From contig FTLJ01000237.1 of assembly GCA_900155495.1 (NCBI GenBank), positions 1 through 64,000 on the forward strand: 64,000 bases of DNA, in the 5' to 3' direction. Every line of letters begins with the position of its first letter. Within the stretch, counting starts at the first letter, position 1. Below are positions 55,299 to 64,000 of the stretch, piece after piece. Origin of the DNA: Porogramme epimiltina (lineage: Eukaryota > Basidiomycota > Agaricomycetes > Polyporales > Polyporaceae). Made by a program: the position numbers and the translations under genes. A model generated the notes under the pieces. That model did not search any database and was not told the DNA's origin. It worked only from the letters and a program-made list of their open reading frames with translations.

Positions 55299-56196
55299 AA
55301 TTCTCACAAGCCCGGTGTCTTGCATGTATAGGTGAGTGGGCTGCGTTCACAAGGCAACCGTCTCATTAACATTTGCGCAGTACTTACAGTGTAATTGTGA
55401 CTGTATACAAATGAGCTTCGTTGGGCAGATCCGACTTCGCGCTCTGGACTGCGCCGCAAGAACCCCCTGGAGGCTGGTGGTGGCGTATCGAGGGGCACAT
55501 GGGTGAGGGTGCCGAGATCCCATCACGACGGGAATGAAAGTTACGTGCCCAGCATCTTGGTTTCCGAAGGACGGCCCATGTTGCAACGGGTCCGGGTCCC
55601 GTATTTTTGAATGCCGAAAGGAGGAGATCGTTTCGACCCCGATGGGCGCTACCGTTTGTCTGATCACCTCGATCAGAATCTCTTGCCGGAGAAGCTGGAG
55701 GGCTCTCGGCGGGCTCAGCAGCTACGTCTCAGGTTCACCTCCTGCGGACGGCGGACGGGGCTCAAGCGAGTGTTGCAGGTTCAGCACTCTGTTTCAGCTA
55801 GGCTCCATGGAGACGCAGTAGAAATACTAAAGACTTGGTTATACAGGAACCCGGGGAAAGCGCAGCATATACGTCACCCCCACGGGCCTACTACCATCCG
55901 GACGGGGGATGCCTATTTAGCGAACGCCGCGGCGCCTGGGAAAACGTATTTGCCTGGGCCGAGCGTGAGGACCGCTGCGCGGCACGAGCCCTGCCACCGA
56001 ACTTCTGACCGTCCGACCCGCCTTGATATGATTATCGCCTCTCGAGGAGCACGCACTTGCCCCGTGAGCCTCTGTCTTGGGCCGCACTCAACGTTCAGGC
56101 AACGTCGATGCAGCACATGCTTTAACAAGGCCGACACAGCGCTGGACGCCCGACGAGTATCGCTGTCTTCCCGTTGGCCTTCCCCTCCAGGACGCC
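55299..56196. other. Spacer between paralogues B and C
   Basis: About 0.9 kb; no gene with support. Expected to hold the promoter of paralogue C. Confidence 0.4.
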
Positions 56197-58375
56197 ATGG
56201 CCTCGGAGTTCTCCACCTCAGCCGTGGTGGGGTTGTGCGTTTCCCTGTCCTTTCTTCCATTGCTATACATTGTACTGACTTGTTCATGGTTACAAAGGGC
56301 CGAGTCCATGCGCCTGAACAATAATCTGGCCGCGGCTGCGTTTGGTACGCCACATTATTCCAAGTTCTGGGGATAGTTGCTTACCTCGCGACGTTCTAGC
56401 TTTTCTGTTCTTCGATTACACCCTTACTCTGGGTCGAGAGGTCGAGCACTTTTGGAAAACTGCTAAGTTCAACCTGGTGTCGTCCCTCTTCGTTATCAAT
56501 CGTTACCTCGGATTGTTGGGTCCTATTCCGGTTATTTTCGAGTATTTCGTTCCACTGGAGCCGGAGGTGAGCACACTATTTTCGAGTTGTAGCCCTTGTA
56601 CCCATACAAGCACATTATGTCGACGCTAGACGTACGTTCTATCCTGCTTTCTTACCACGCTTGTGTTGACCCGTCTTCGTTTAGATGCCGACATTTTCAA
56701 CGGTACCATCAGTACTACGCCCTCATAACACAGATGGTCATTGGCCGTAAGATATAATGTCTAGTCTTTCTCTGCATGGTTGCTAACGCGTTACTAGTCC
56801 TCCTCATCCTGCGCACACTGGCTTTGTACCATCGGAATAGGAAGGTGCTTATAGGTCTGGTGAGCTTATCTGCCGTTCTGGTCACCGTACGTCTACCACT
56901 TAGTTTCATGCGCGCCGTTGATTATTGACTATTTTAACGCTTAGGCAACACTCGTGGCAAACTTCAGCGCGAAGAAATCATCGCTAGATTCCGCCTCGTC
57001 GACCCTTAGTCTCGACATCGGGTGCAATCTCTCCTTGACCGCTTCAGAGTGAGTAGTGCCCACCCTTGATGCAAGAACTTCCCTTCTTAACTTCATATCC
57101 TAGGGGCCTTCGTAGGTTGTTTTTATTTGTGCAAACTTGCTGGAATACTGATGTGGGGCACTTCAAGGGGGAGCAGCAGGATGGATTGCCATGTTTGTTC
57201 TGGACACGACGGTGTTCATCCTGACGGTCATTCGGACCATGCAAATGCGACACACCATGCAGACTCAAGCCATATTGGTTATCCTCTTTCGCGATGGTAG
57301 GTTTCGGACACAGCTCTTCGTATGCATGTCTAACCCAAGCTCGCTATCTAGGTACTCTGTATTACTTGTATGTCCTTTTCCGTAGTTCAACTAGATCAAG
57401 TTGCTCACTCCGATTGCAGGGTTCTCGTTGCCGCGCTCGGGGTCAATATCGTGACTTTTATTGTGAGTGCCCCGATACCTTCTCCAGTTTCGCGTCGTCT
57501 GAACCCTTGGGTTTGTAGGCACCTACGGTTAGTCGATATTTGCGTGTGGGCGTACCACCACTCACCCTTTATCTTATGCAGTCACAAGACGGGAAGAGGG
57601 GAATTGCTACAACACTAGCCAATGCGTCAGTTCTAGGACCCAGTTTTACCTAGATTTTCCGTGTCCTGATCCCTATATTCGTTCTAGTTTATCGACCACA
57701 CTGGTCTCGCGGATCATCCTCAACCTTCGTGACCCGAACCTCCAAAATGGTGGCCGCCGGTGGACAATGGGCACATCACACTCAGAGAGCATGTCGGGTG
57801 GAGGCCGCTTGAAGATAGTCTCTATCTGCATAGCTCCTACCGGGCACGACATAGAGATGGACGCCATCCCGATGACTGTCACGAGCCCTCAGTCTGAACA
57901 GGTATCTCAACGACCCGAGGACGAGCTCAAATCTCAGTACTCTTCTCAACAACACGGGTCTCAGCATGGCCACAAGTCATCCATCTCGCGGCACACTTCC
58001 CAGTCGTCGTTGCCTCAATACGCACCTGAGCCACCACCGCCTCTGCCCCAACAAGGTTCCCAACACCCGACCTCGCGGTCGTCTCTGCACCATCACCGCT
58101 CAAGGTCATCCGTCCGTCGCCAAGGATCTCATCCACAGTGGGCGGGCACAAATCCGAGCTCTCCGGCAACCCCTGAGACCCCCCCACCCCCATGGTCGCA
58201 GCACGCTCGCACACCATCTTATTCGTCGCGCAATTCCCAACACAGAGAAGGGCGGCAACACAAACACGATCATCCGTTCTGTGTGAACCCCGAGCACTGC
58301 TCGCACCGGTGGCAGATAGTTGAGGTCGAAAGACAACAAGCCCCTCCTCGCCAGGTATGTGACCTAGAATTATGA
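56197..58375 (+). CDS. DUF6533-like multi-pass membrane protein with long polar tail, paralogue C
   Basis: Fourteen exons encode 481 aa: 56197-56234, 56298-56344, 56400-56566, 56630-56631 (2 nt), 56685-56746, 56798-56886, 56945-57048, 57104-57111 (8 nt), 57168-57296, 57352-57367 (16 nt), 57420-57462, 57519-57527 (9 nt), 57582-57625 and 57688-58375. Family block: AFLFFDYTLTLGREVEHFW, LFVINRYLGLLGPIPV, GWIAMFVLDTT, ILFRDG, STTLVSRIILNLRDP. The last exon is 688 nt instead of 235-274 and adds a tail rich in Ser, His, Gln and Pro (QQHGSQHGHKSS, PPPPLPQQG) ending with HPFCVNPEHCSH, a Cys/His arrangement that might bind metal. Exon lengths of 89, 104 and 129 nt are shared with paralogue D. Confidence 0.82.
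56630..56631 (+). other. 2-nt micro-exon (AC) of paralogue C
   Basis: It is flanked by ...gacgctag and gtacgt and joins CCG GAG to A TGC CGA, giving Glu-Thr-Cys-Arg. The flanking introns are 63 and 53 nt. Confidence 0.72.
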
Positions 58376-59684
58376 CACGGTGCGGGCCGGCGCTGGAAGG
58401 CTGACTGTGATTCCGCAGTGACCGCTTATATTTGGTCGACGTCGTGTACATATGTCCCGACGCGCGCCGGCCGCCTCGAAGTCGCCGGGCTCCTTCTTTG
58501 CTCGGACTCACAGCGGATTGCGCAACCTGCCACTTTCCCTTCCATAGCGTGCTTATCGGACAGACAGACAAATCGCCTGTGTATAATTAGCTAGCTTACC
58601 ACCTTCAGGCCCGATACTAGCGCAGTTCGGATGCCTTAACGCCGCTCTTTACGTTGCCTTTTCCACCTCATATTCTTCGCGATGTCGAGGATGCCGTCGA
58701 GCACTAGCAACGTCTTGGCCGTCGGATCGGAGAATCGGTCCACGGCCCCGACGACGGAACCTAGCCGCTGTGTTTGAAATTCAAGCGCCCGCACTTCAAC
58801 ATGAGGGTGTCGCTTCGCGTGAGGCCAACTTGAACACCTCTCAACAATTAACACTGTACGTATATCCTTCTCCATACCCCGCAATGAACTCGAGGTGGTC
58901 CTGAATTAGACTCCATGCTGCGTAGACTGCGAACTGCGAACTGCGGTGGGTAATCCGTCTGGCGGCTCTCAGTAACGAACTGAAGCCCATTCGTAGCAAT
59001 AGATCTTCAAGTGCGGCTGCACATGACGCAGTAGCTTCCGCCTCTTGCACCGCGGATCGCGCGAAAGCTGTTCGCACGGACGCCAGCGTCGTTCCGGCAG
59101 GGGCGTCGTCCCGGTTGCGAGGACCTCTAGAACGCCGGCTTCTGGCACGGCCGCCGGACGGTGCGTATCAGAAGATCTTTTAGACTCATCGTCCTCGCGC
59201 ACCCCGCCCGCTTCCTAAACTTCGCTCGCCACTCGTGTTACGAAACTGCTCCTTCTCCATGGGATCCCGCGCTGCGGGCAGGAGGATCCTACGGCGCATG
59301 TGAAAGACAATCACATTGTCCCTTGAGAAGGAGAGCGCGAGAAGCTCAGATAACGTAGGCCCTGCATAGATTTGCACCACTGTAGTCACGGATCATGCAC
59401 CCGATACGACGACGGCTCCGGGCAGCCTCCCGTTTTCCAACACCCGTGGAAGTGTCCGTCTCACGGCGTCAGCGAGGGTAGCTGGGGCAAGGCGTTTCTC
59501 CTAACCTTGCTGACGCACGTTGCTAATATCTACTTAAGCGGGGGTTCTTCCTCCCTCGGTGTGGGGAGGCCCGGGTGCGCAAAAGACTTCCCGGCGTTTG
59601 GTACATAAGGACTGGCGGGGTTTGCGGGAATGGAAAGCTAATGCTTGAACTCAGGCACCACTGCGGCTCCCTTTCGAGGCAGCC
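58376..59684. other. Spacer between paralogues C and D
   Basis: About 1.3 kb. Reading frames are short and unsupported. Expected to hold the promoter of paralogue D. Confidence 0.4.
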
Positions 59685-61407
59685 ATGGACTCGGACGCGT
59701 ATGCGACGGTCACACTGTATGTCCTTGCCTTAGTTATCGAAGAAACGTACCCTGATCAACCAATGATGTCGTAGAGCCAAGTCTACGCACCTCAACAACA
59801 ACTTGGCCGTCGTTGCCTTTGGTAGGCACAATTGCCCCTTTCTCATATACCGCACGCTCATATCATCCCCAGCGATGCTATACTACGATTATTCCCTTAC
59901 GATTAGCAGAGAAATAGAGCACTTTTGGAAGGGAGCACGACTATCCTTCGCTTCCGCTCTTTTCGTGCTTAATCGCTATCTCGGGCTCCTGGGACCCATT
60001 CCCATCTTTTTCGAGTATTTTGGTCACCATGTGGGTCCTATCTCTCATTTATCTCTGGCACAGTCCGCGAGTCCTCATATACTACTCTAGAAGTGCGATC
60101 CATTGTACTGCGAATTGATATTCAAAATAACACTTAACAACGTACACAGGTGTCGTCACTTGCAGAGATATCACCAATACTATGCTGTGATCAGTCAAGT
60201 CATTGTCGGAAGTAGGTTCCTCACCTTCCTCTGTTGGGTTGGTACTGATTACCTCTAGTGTTACTCGTAGTCCGAACGTATGCCTTGTATAACCGGAGCA
60301 GGTTGGTCCTACTCGGGCTCATTCTCTTTGCTTTCGCCCTCTTAATTGTAAGTCTCAATTGTTGCAAACGTGCCGACGGCGATGGCGGCAGCTTAATTAA
60401 TGTTTGTTCTCTCGGGAAGGTAACGCTAGTGTCAGGAAATCTGAAGGCAGAGCAGATGGCTACTTCTGACACTCCCTATTATGGAGCAATCGATTCCTGT
60501 GATCTCGCCACGACGTCGGACCAGTGAGTTCTCATACTAGGACAGTCGCTCCGCTTTTCGCTAATATGTTGTGCAGGGGTCTCCGTAGGTGTTCGAACTA
60601 CTTTATGTAGCAATTAATCCTGACATTAACACCCAGGGAGCGCAATCGGATGGCTTGCCATGCTTTGCCTGGATACCACAGTGTTCGCACTCACCTTGGT
60701 CCGCACAATCCAGATGCGTCACAATATCTATCAGCCAGGGCTTCTGATGATACTTTTTCGAGACGGTACGTTTTCACGGTGCCCTCTTCGTGTCTCTACT
60801 GATTGGTTCGTGTAGGGGCCTTCTATTACGCGTGCGTCACGATATGCACCAGTTTCCAACGGGCTAACTCGTAAATTCGCAGAATTCTTGCCTTAGCAAA
60901 CGCCGGAAATGTCTTGACGTTCATGGTTAGTGCCTGTCAACGATTGTTGCTGAACGGATCTCACCATCTCTGCAGGTGCCTACCGTAAGCTTCATTCAAC
61001 ATCACTTGTTCTCGCTCTAAAACGATACAGGGAGGATACTGGAAAAGAGGACTTGTGACTACGTTGGCGAATGCGTAAGTGAATCTACTTTGGTCGTTAT
61101 CTCGTGGTTAGCCTGACTCTGGACTATCAATAGATTGTCAACTACCCTGGTTTCACGTATCTTTCTCAACCTGCGCGACCCTAGTCTACATGGCGGCGCT
61201 CGCGGAGGAGGAAGGTGGTCACTCTCCGGGCTATCCGAGCAGGGAGTGGAGAGCATGAGCCCGCGCATATCATTCTGCCGACCCGCCAACGGGCAACAAA
61301 TATATGCACAGCCCACGAATGCAAGGCAGCTAGCAGCGGTTGCAGAGGTAGAAGAGATACAGATGGTAGAGGTGCCATCAGCGCTGCCCTCTAGGCAAGA
61401 GGTCTGA
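59685..61407 (+). CDS. DUF6533-like multi-pass membrane protein, paralogue D
   Basis: Fourteen exons encode 338 aa: 59685-59716, 59775-59821, 59873-60030, 60091-60092 (2 nt), 60150-60211, 60259-60347, 60420-60523, 60577-60584 (8 nt), 60637-60765, 60816-60831 (16 nt), 60883-60925, 60976-60984 (9 nt), 61031-61074 and 61134-61407. Family block: AMLYYDYSLTISREIEHFW, LFVLNRYLGLLGPIPI, VRTYALYNRSR, GWLAMLCLDTT, ILFRDG, GLVTTLANALSTTLVSR. It groups with paralogue C by exon lengths and by sequence around STHLNNNLA/SMRLNNNLA. Exon 3 is 9 nt shorter than in the other copies. Molecular function is unknown; tandem duplication and sequence divergence suggest lineage-specific roles. Confidence 0.82.
60091..60092 (+). 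other. 2-nt micro-exon (AA) of paralogue D
   Basis: It is flanked by ...ctactctag and gtgcga and joins CAC CAT to G TGT CGT, giving His-Lys-Cys-Arg. The flanking introns are 60 and 57 nt. Confidence 0.72.
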
Positions 61408-61721
61408 GATTACATGGCCTTTGAGGGACGACCGATGGACTTGTATACATAGCGGCACCGGACACTCATCTTGGAGAGTAGACCATGTAGATTTAGTACA
61501 TAGCACTTAGGACCATACCCAGCTTGCCTATATAATGGTAACGACATATAATGTATGTGACGCTCGATATTATTCCGGCCTCGAACTCCACGTCGCAAGT
61601 TGCGACTATGTAGTCGCCGGAAAACGCGATCGTGTCTTGCGACGCGTCGTATCACGTGCTACGCGTCTTCCGCAGCCGAGTTGGCGGCAGGCGAGCGGAA
61701 GGGGCGGCAAGGAGTGCCAAG
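61408..61721. promoter_or_regulatory. Upstream region of the proton channel gene
   Basis: 314 bp between paralogue D and the Hv1 start codon, somewhat AT-richer at its left. It should hold the Hv1 promoter. It contains CACGTG-like sequence (tcacgtgcta near 61652). Confidence 0.35.
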
Positions 61722-62549
61722 ATGTCTGAACAGGACCCCCTCCTCCCTTCTTCCCCCTCTTATTCCCCCGATCCCAGCAATTATCTCGAGGCCCAGTCGT
61801 CACCACCAGAAAGCAAATATGAACGCACTAAAAAACAGACCGCCGAAGTGCTCGAGTCTACCCCGCTGCATTACACCGTCATAACTCTGGTCTGCCCTCT
61901 TTCTTTTCACTGTTCCGCGGCTTCTGTATTGAGGCCCATGCTAGGTCCTCATCGACTCTGCATGTGTGCTCGCGGACCTCGCCTACACCTTCCTCTCCGC
62001 CGAGTGCACGCCCATCGAGGGCCCCGACACGCCCGTGTGGCTGAACGCACTCGCGGAAGTCTCGCTCGTGATCACGACCCTCTTCCTCGTCGAAGTTCCC
62101 GTCACCGTGTGGGCGCTCGGTGCGGGCCACTACAACCCGCTCAGCAAGACCGTGCCACACGCCGCGCTGCACTTCTTCGATGCGGTCGTCGTGTTCACGA
62201 CGTTCGTGCTCGAGGTGGGGCTTCGTGGCCGCGAGCGCGAGCTCGCGTCGCTCCTCATTGTGCTCCGTTTGTGGCGACTCGTGAAGCTTGTGCAAGGTGC
62301 GTCCCTCGACGAGCGTGTTCGCGTGCACCGGAAGGCTGACGACATGGTTGTGCACTAGGCATTGCCGTCAGCGCGGGAGAGCTTGACGAGGAGCAGGCCC
62401 GCGAGCTCGCGGAGACACGAGAGGAACTCAAGAACACACATACAGCATTACAGGCTTCCCGTGAAGAAAACCGGCAACTGCGTTTGCGCCTCTCTAGGAT
62501 TGAGCCAAGTGCGAGCGAAGGTAATGAAGATACCCCCGTTTCTCAATAG
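61722..62549 (+). CDS. Voltage-gated proton channel, Hv1/HVCN1 type
   Basis: Three exons (61722-61889, 61945-62296, 62359-62549) encode 236 aa. A polar cytosolic N-terminus (MSEQDPLLPSSP) leads into S1 with the selectivity-type Asp (VLIDSACVLADL, Asp60), S2 (LFLVEVPVTVWAL with an acidic Glu), S3 (HFFDAVVVFTTFVLEV) and S4 (LLIVLRLWRLVKLVQ). S4 has charges at R164, R167 and K170, where animal Hv1 has three arginines, and RLWR is identical. A C-terminal heptad-type helix (about residues 182-222, many Glu, Leu and Arg) would form the dimer coiled coil, as in animal Hv1. There is no pore domain or phosphatase domain. Expected role: voltage- and pH-gated proton extrusion across the plasma membrane. 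Confidence 0.88.
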
Positions 62550-62783
62550 CATTGTTTGGGTTCCGGAATTCTCGAAGCGCGACGGAAATTTGGATGATGG
62601 GATGGCATCTCACGCCGGGACGTGCATGAATGTATGTGTATTTATTTAGTGAATTTATGCGTCGGAGCACGCTAGCTCCCGCTCCTGCCCCCTCCACACA
62701 CCTTTCTGTTCGCCGTGGGGCCCCGTCGTGTTGTTTCCTTCATAACTCTCCGTCCCCACCGCCGCAGACGGCGTTGTCACAAG

Positions 62784-62993
62784 ATGCCCCCCACGGTGCG
62801 CCCGGACATCTCTACTTCTAAGAAGGGGAGGGCGATTAAGCCCAAAGAAATCCATCTATCGAGGGTGCTAGTACGTAGAGATCGTGGAACCAAGCTTTAC
62901 CGTTTACGCATCAGTTCAATTCGTGGTGAAGGGCATTTTGTAGCAGGCCTGGCGGCAAACGAGAATCTACCGAACAAACTCCACGGCGAGTAA
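62784..62993 (+). CDS. Doubtful small basic protein
   Basis: An uninterrupted 69-codon frame starts MPPTVRPDISTSKKGRA and ends NENLPNKLHGE. It is basic and has no recognised domain, no intron and no neighbour logic. I list it only because it is the one clean frame between the proton channel and the next gene; it may well be non-coding. Confidence 0.18.
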   Translation: MPPTVRPDISTSKKGRAIKPKEIHLSRVLVRRDRGTKLYRLRISSIRGEGHFVAGLAANENLPNKLHGE

Positions 62994-63300
62994 AGACGCC
63001 GTGGTTGTATGGGATACATTAAGGCTAGGTATGCTATGTACATGACGTGTGTGTCGAGTCGTGAGTCGCCGCTGTAGGGCGATGCTAATAGATATATGGA
63101 TGGTCTAATGGATACAGTCCGGATAGTGTGCATGCACTTAATGCTACAAAGGAGGGATGGAAAACGTGAGTGAGTAAAGTTCGACTAGCGATGTGCAGAA
63201 GTCCCTGGGCAACGCAGAGAGAAGGAACGCAAGCGTTCAATGTCCGGTCTAAACGACCAATACGTGAAAGACGTATGAGGAGGGCGGAGCCCCAGCGTCC
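62994..63300. other. Intergenic region before the last gene
   Basis: About 300 bp, relatively AT-rich, with no gene seen; probably the 3' UTR of the partial gene on the minus strand. Confidence 0.4.
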
Positions 63301-64000
63301 TCACCGGGTCACCGATGAAGTGTCGCTGTCCGCGCGCACCCACTGCGAGCGTACGGAGCGCGTGACGGGCTGGTCCGGGTCGACGACGTCCTCGGGGAAC
63401 ATCTCGTACGAGATCGGGCGCACCGCCGGGCCGACGGGCACGACGGCGTCGCGCTCGAGGTCGATGTAGAACGTGCTCGTGGGCGACTGGCTCAGGTCGA
63501 GGCTGAGCTTCGGGTTCGCGCGGGGGGCGCGCCGGGCCTTTGCGGGGACCTTGGGGATCGGCGGCGGAGACGCGGCCGTGGACTGGGACCACGTCGACTT
63601 GAGCTTGAGCGGCCGGAGCGGGCGCACGGGAGGGAGCACGGTGCCGGGCTTGAGCGAGAACGAGAACCGGGGGAGCGCGGCGGCCACGCGCGTGGCGGCG
63701 GGGGCGGCGAAGGGCTGGTCGACGCCGCGGCGCGCGGGAGCGGCACGCTTTGCCCAGGTGGGGCGGATGCTCTCCATGCTCGGCTTGTGCGGAAGGGCGG
63801 CCAGACGGCTTGTCCAGGTCGTGCGGCGCTCCATTGGAGACGGCACAGGCTCCGGTGAGGGTTCAGGCGCGGCGACGGGGGATGGTTGTGGGGAGGCGGG
63901 GGAAGAAGGTGCAGGGGATTCGGCGACAGGAGTGGCTAGGCGGGGGTGCCAAACGGGGGAGGCGGGAGTAGAGGGGAACCTAGGATGCGCGAGGACGGTC
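63301..64000 (-). CDS. Partial Pro/Ala/Arg-rich protein of unknown function, cut by the window edge
   Basis: The minus-strand frame is open from the right edge of the window to a stop at 63301, about 232 codons, with the N-terminal part missing. The visible C-terminal part is Pro/Ser-rich at first (SPQPSPVAAPEPSPEPVPSP), then has regularly spaced TWTSRLAALP, IRPTWAKRAA and LKSTWSQS segments, and a more ordered end (SPTSTFYIDLERDAVV, ISYEMFPEDVVDPD). The repeated TW(S/T/A) pattern is conspicuous. I recognise no family. A Met at 63826-63828 could be internal rather than the start. Confidence 0.6.
   Translation of the reverse strand, partial: TVLAHPRFPSTPASPVWHPRLATPVAESPAPSSPASPQPSPVAAPEPSPEPVPSPMERRTTWTSRLAALPHKPSMESIRPTWAKRAAPARRGVDQPFAAPAATRVAAALPRFSFSLKPGTVLPPVRPLRPLKLKSTWSQSTAASPPPIPKVPAKARRAPRANPKLSLDLSQSPTSTFYIDLERDAVVPVGPAVRPISYEMFPEDVVDPDQPVTRSVRSQWVRADSDTSSVTR

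Noticed and set aside
1..64000. CRISPR arrays, rRNA, and tRNA genes
   Set aside because: No regularly spaced repeats were seen. I looked for tRNA B-box-like GGTTCGA with a pairing acceptor stem and found no convincing case; a covariance search (for example tRNAscan-SE) would settle it.

Overview
The window is nuclear DNA of a basidiomycete fungus, most likely an Agaricomycete (possibly Polyporales). Coding regions are GC-rich, almost every gene is broken by introns of about 45-90 nt with GT-AG ends, intergenic spacers are mostly short, and genes are unrelated neighbours on both strands. The four membrane-protein paralogues at the right end belong to a family (DUF6533-like) I know only from mushroom-forming fungi. 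All exon structures were worked out by hand: every join restores a protein I can follow, and every summed coding length is a multiple of three with one terminal stop. No transcript or database evidence was available.

Layout. 0.2-3.4 kb: a HAL4/HAL5-type Ser/Thr kinase (-). 3.4-11.0 kb: a long GC-rich, low-complexity stretch with no credible gene and an assembly gap (NN in a C-homopolymer). 11.0-25.2 kb: dense housekeeping genes: PRP28 splicing helicase (-), an EF-hand-like protein (+), a lysine-methyltransferase-like protein (-), a DH-domain RhoGEF (+), asparagine synthetase (-) and a pyridoxal-reductase-like aldo/keto reductase (-). 26.7-32.6 kb: an SSO-type syntaxin (+), then kynureninase (+) and kynurenine formamidase (-), convergent neighbours acting in the same tryptophan-degradation/NAD pathway, then the tiny PMP3 proteolipid (+). 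33.2-40.5 kb: eIF2B epsilon (-), an Ala/Glu/Pro-rich unknown (-) and a PalI/SUR7-like four-TM protein (+). 42.6-43.8 kb: a 1,194-bp non-autonomous hAT-like element with a perfect 8-bp target-site duplication. 43.9-48.4 kb: NOP2 rRNA methyltransferase (-), a FUN14 protein (+) and an unknown (-). 50.6-61.4 kb: a tandem array of four DUF6533-like multi-pass membrane proteins, with a possible fifth relic in front. 61.7-62.5 kb: a voltage-gated proton channel (Hv1) homologue. 63.3 kb to the right edge: a partial Pro-rich protein (-).

The most striking result is exon structure. All four DUF6533-like paralogues share a 14-exon plan that includes micro-exons of exactly 2, 8, 16 and 9 nt. The 2-nt exon is flanked by good splice signals, and its two bases are required to keep the frame in every copy. 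PMP3 has a 5-nt and a 17-nt exon, PRP28 a 17-nt exon, and the aldo/keto reductase a 20-nt exon. Three introns (two in PRP28, one in eIF2B epsilon) need GC-AG rather than GT-AG ends. Together these make the region a compact test case for intron-defined splicing in a basidiomycete.
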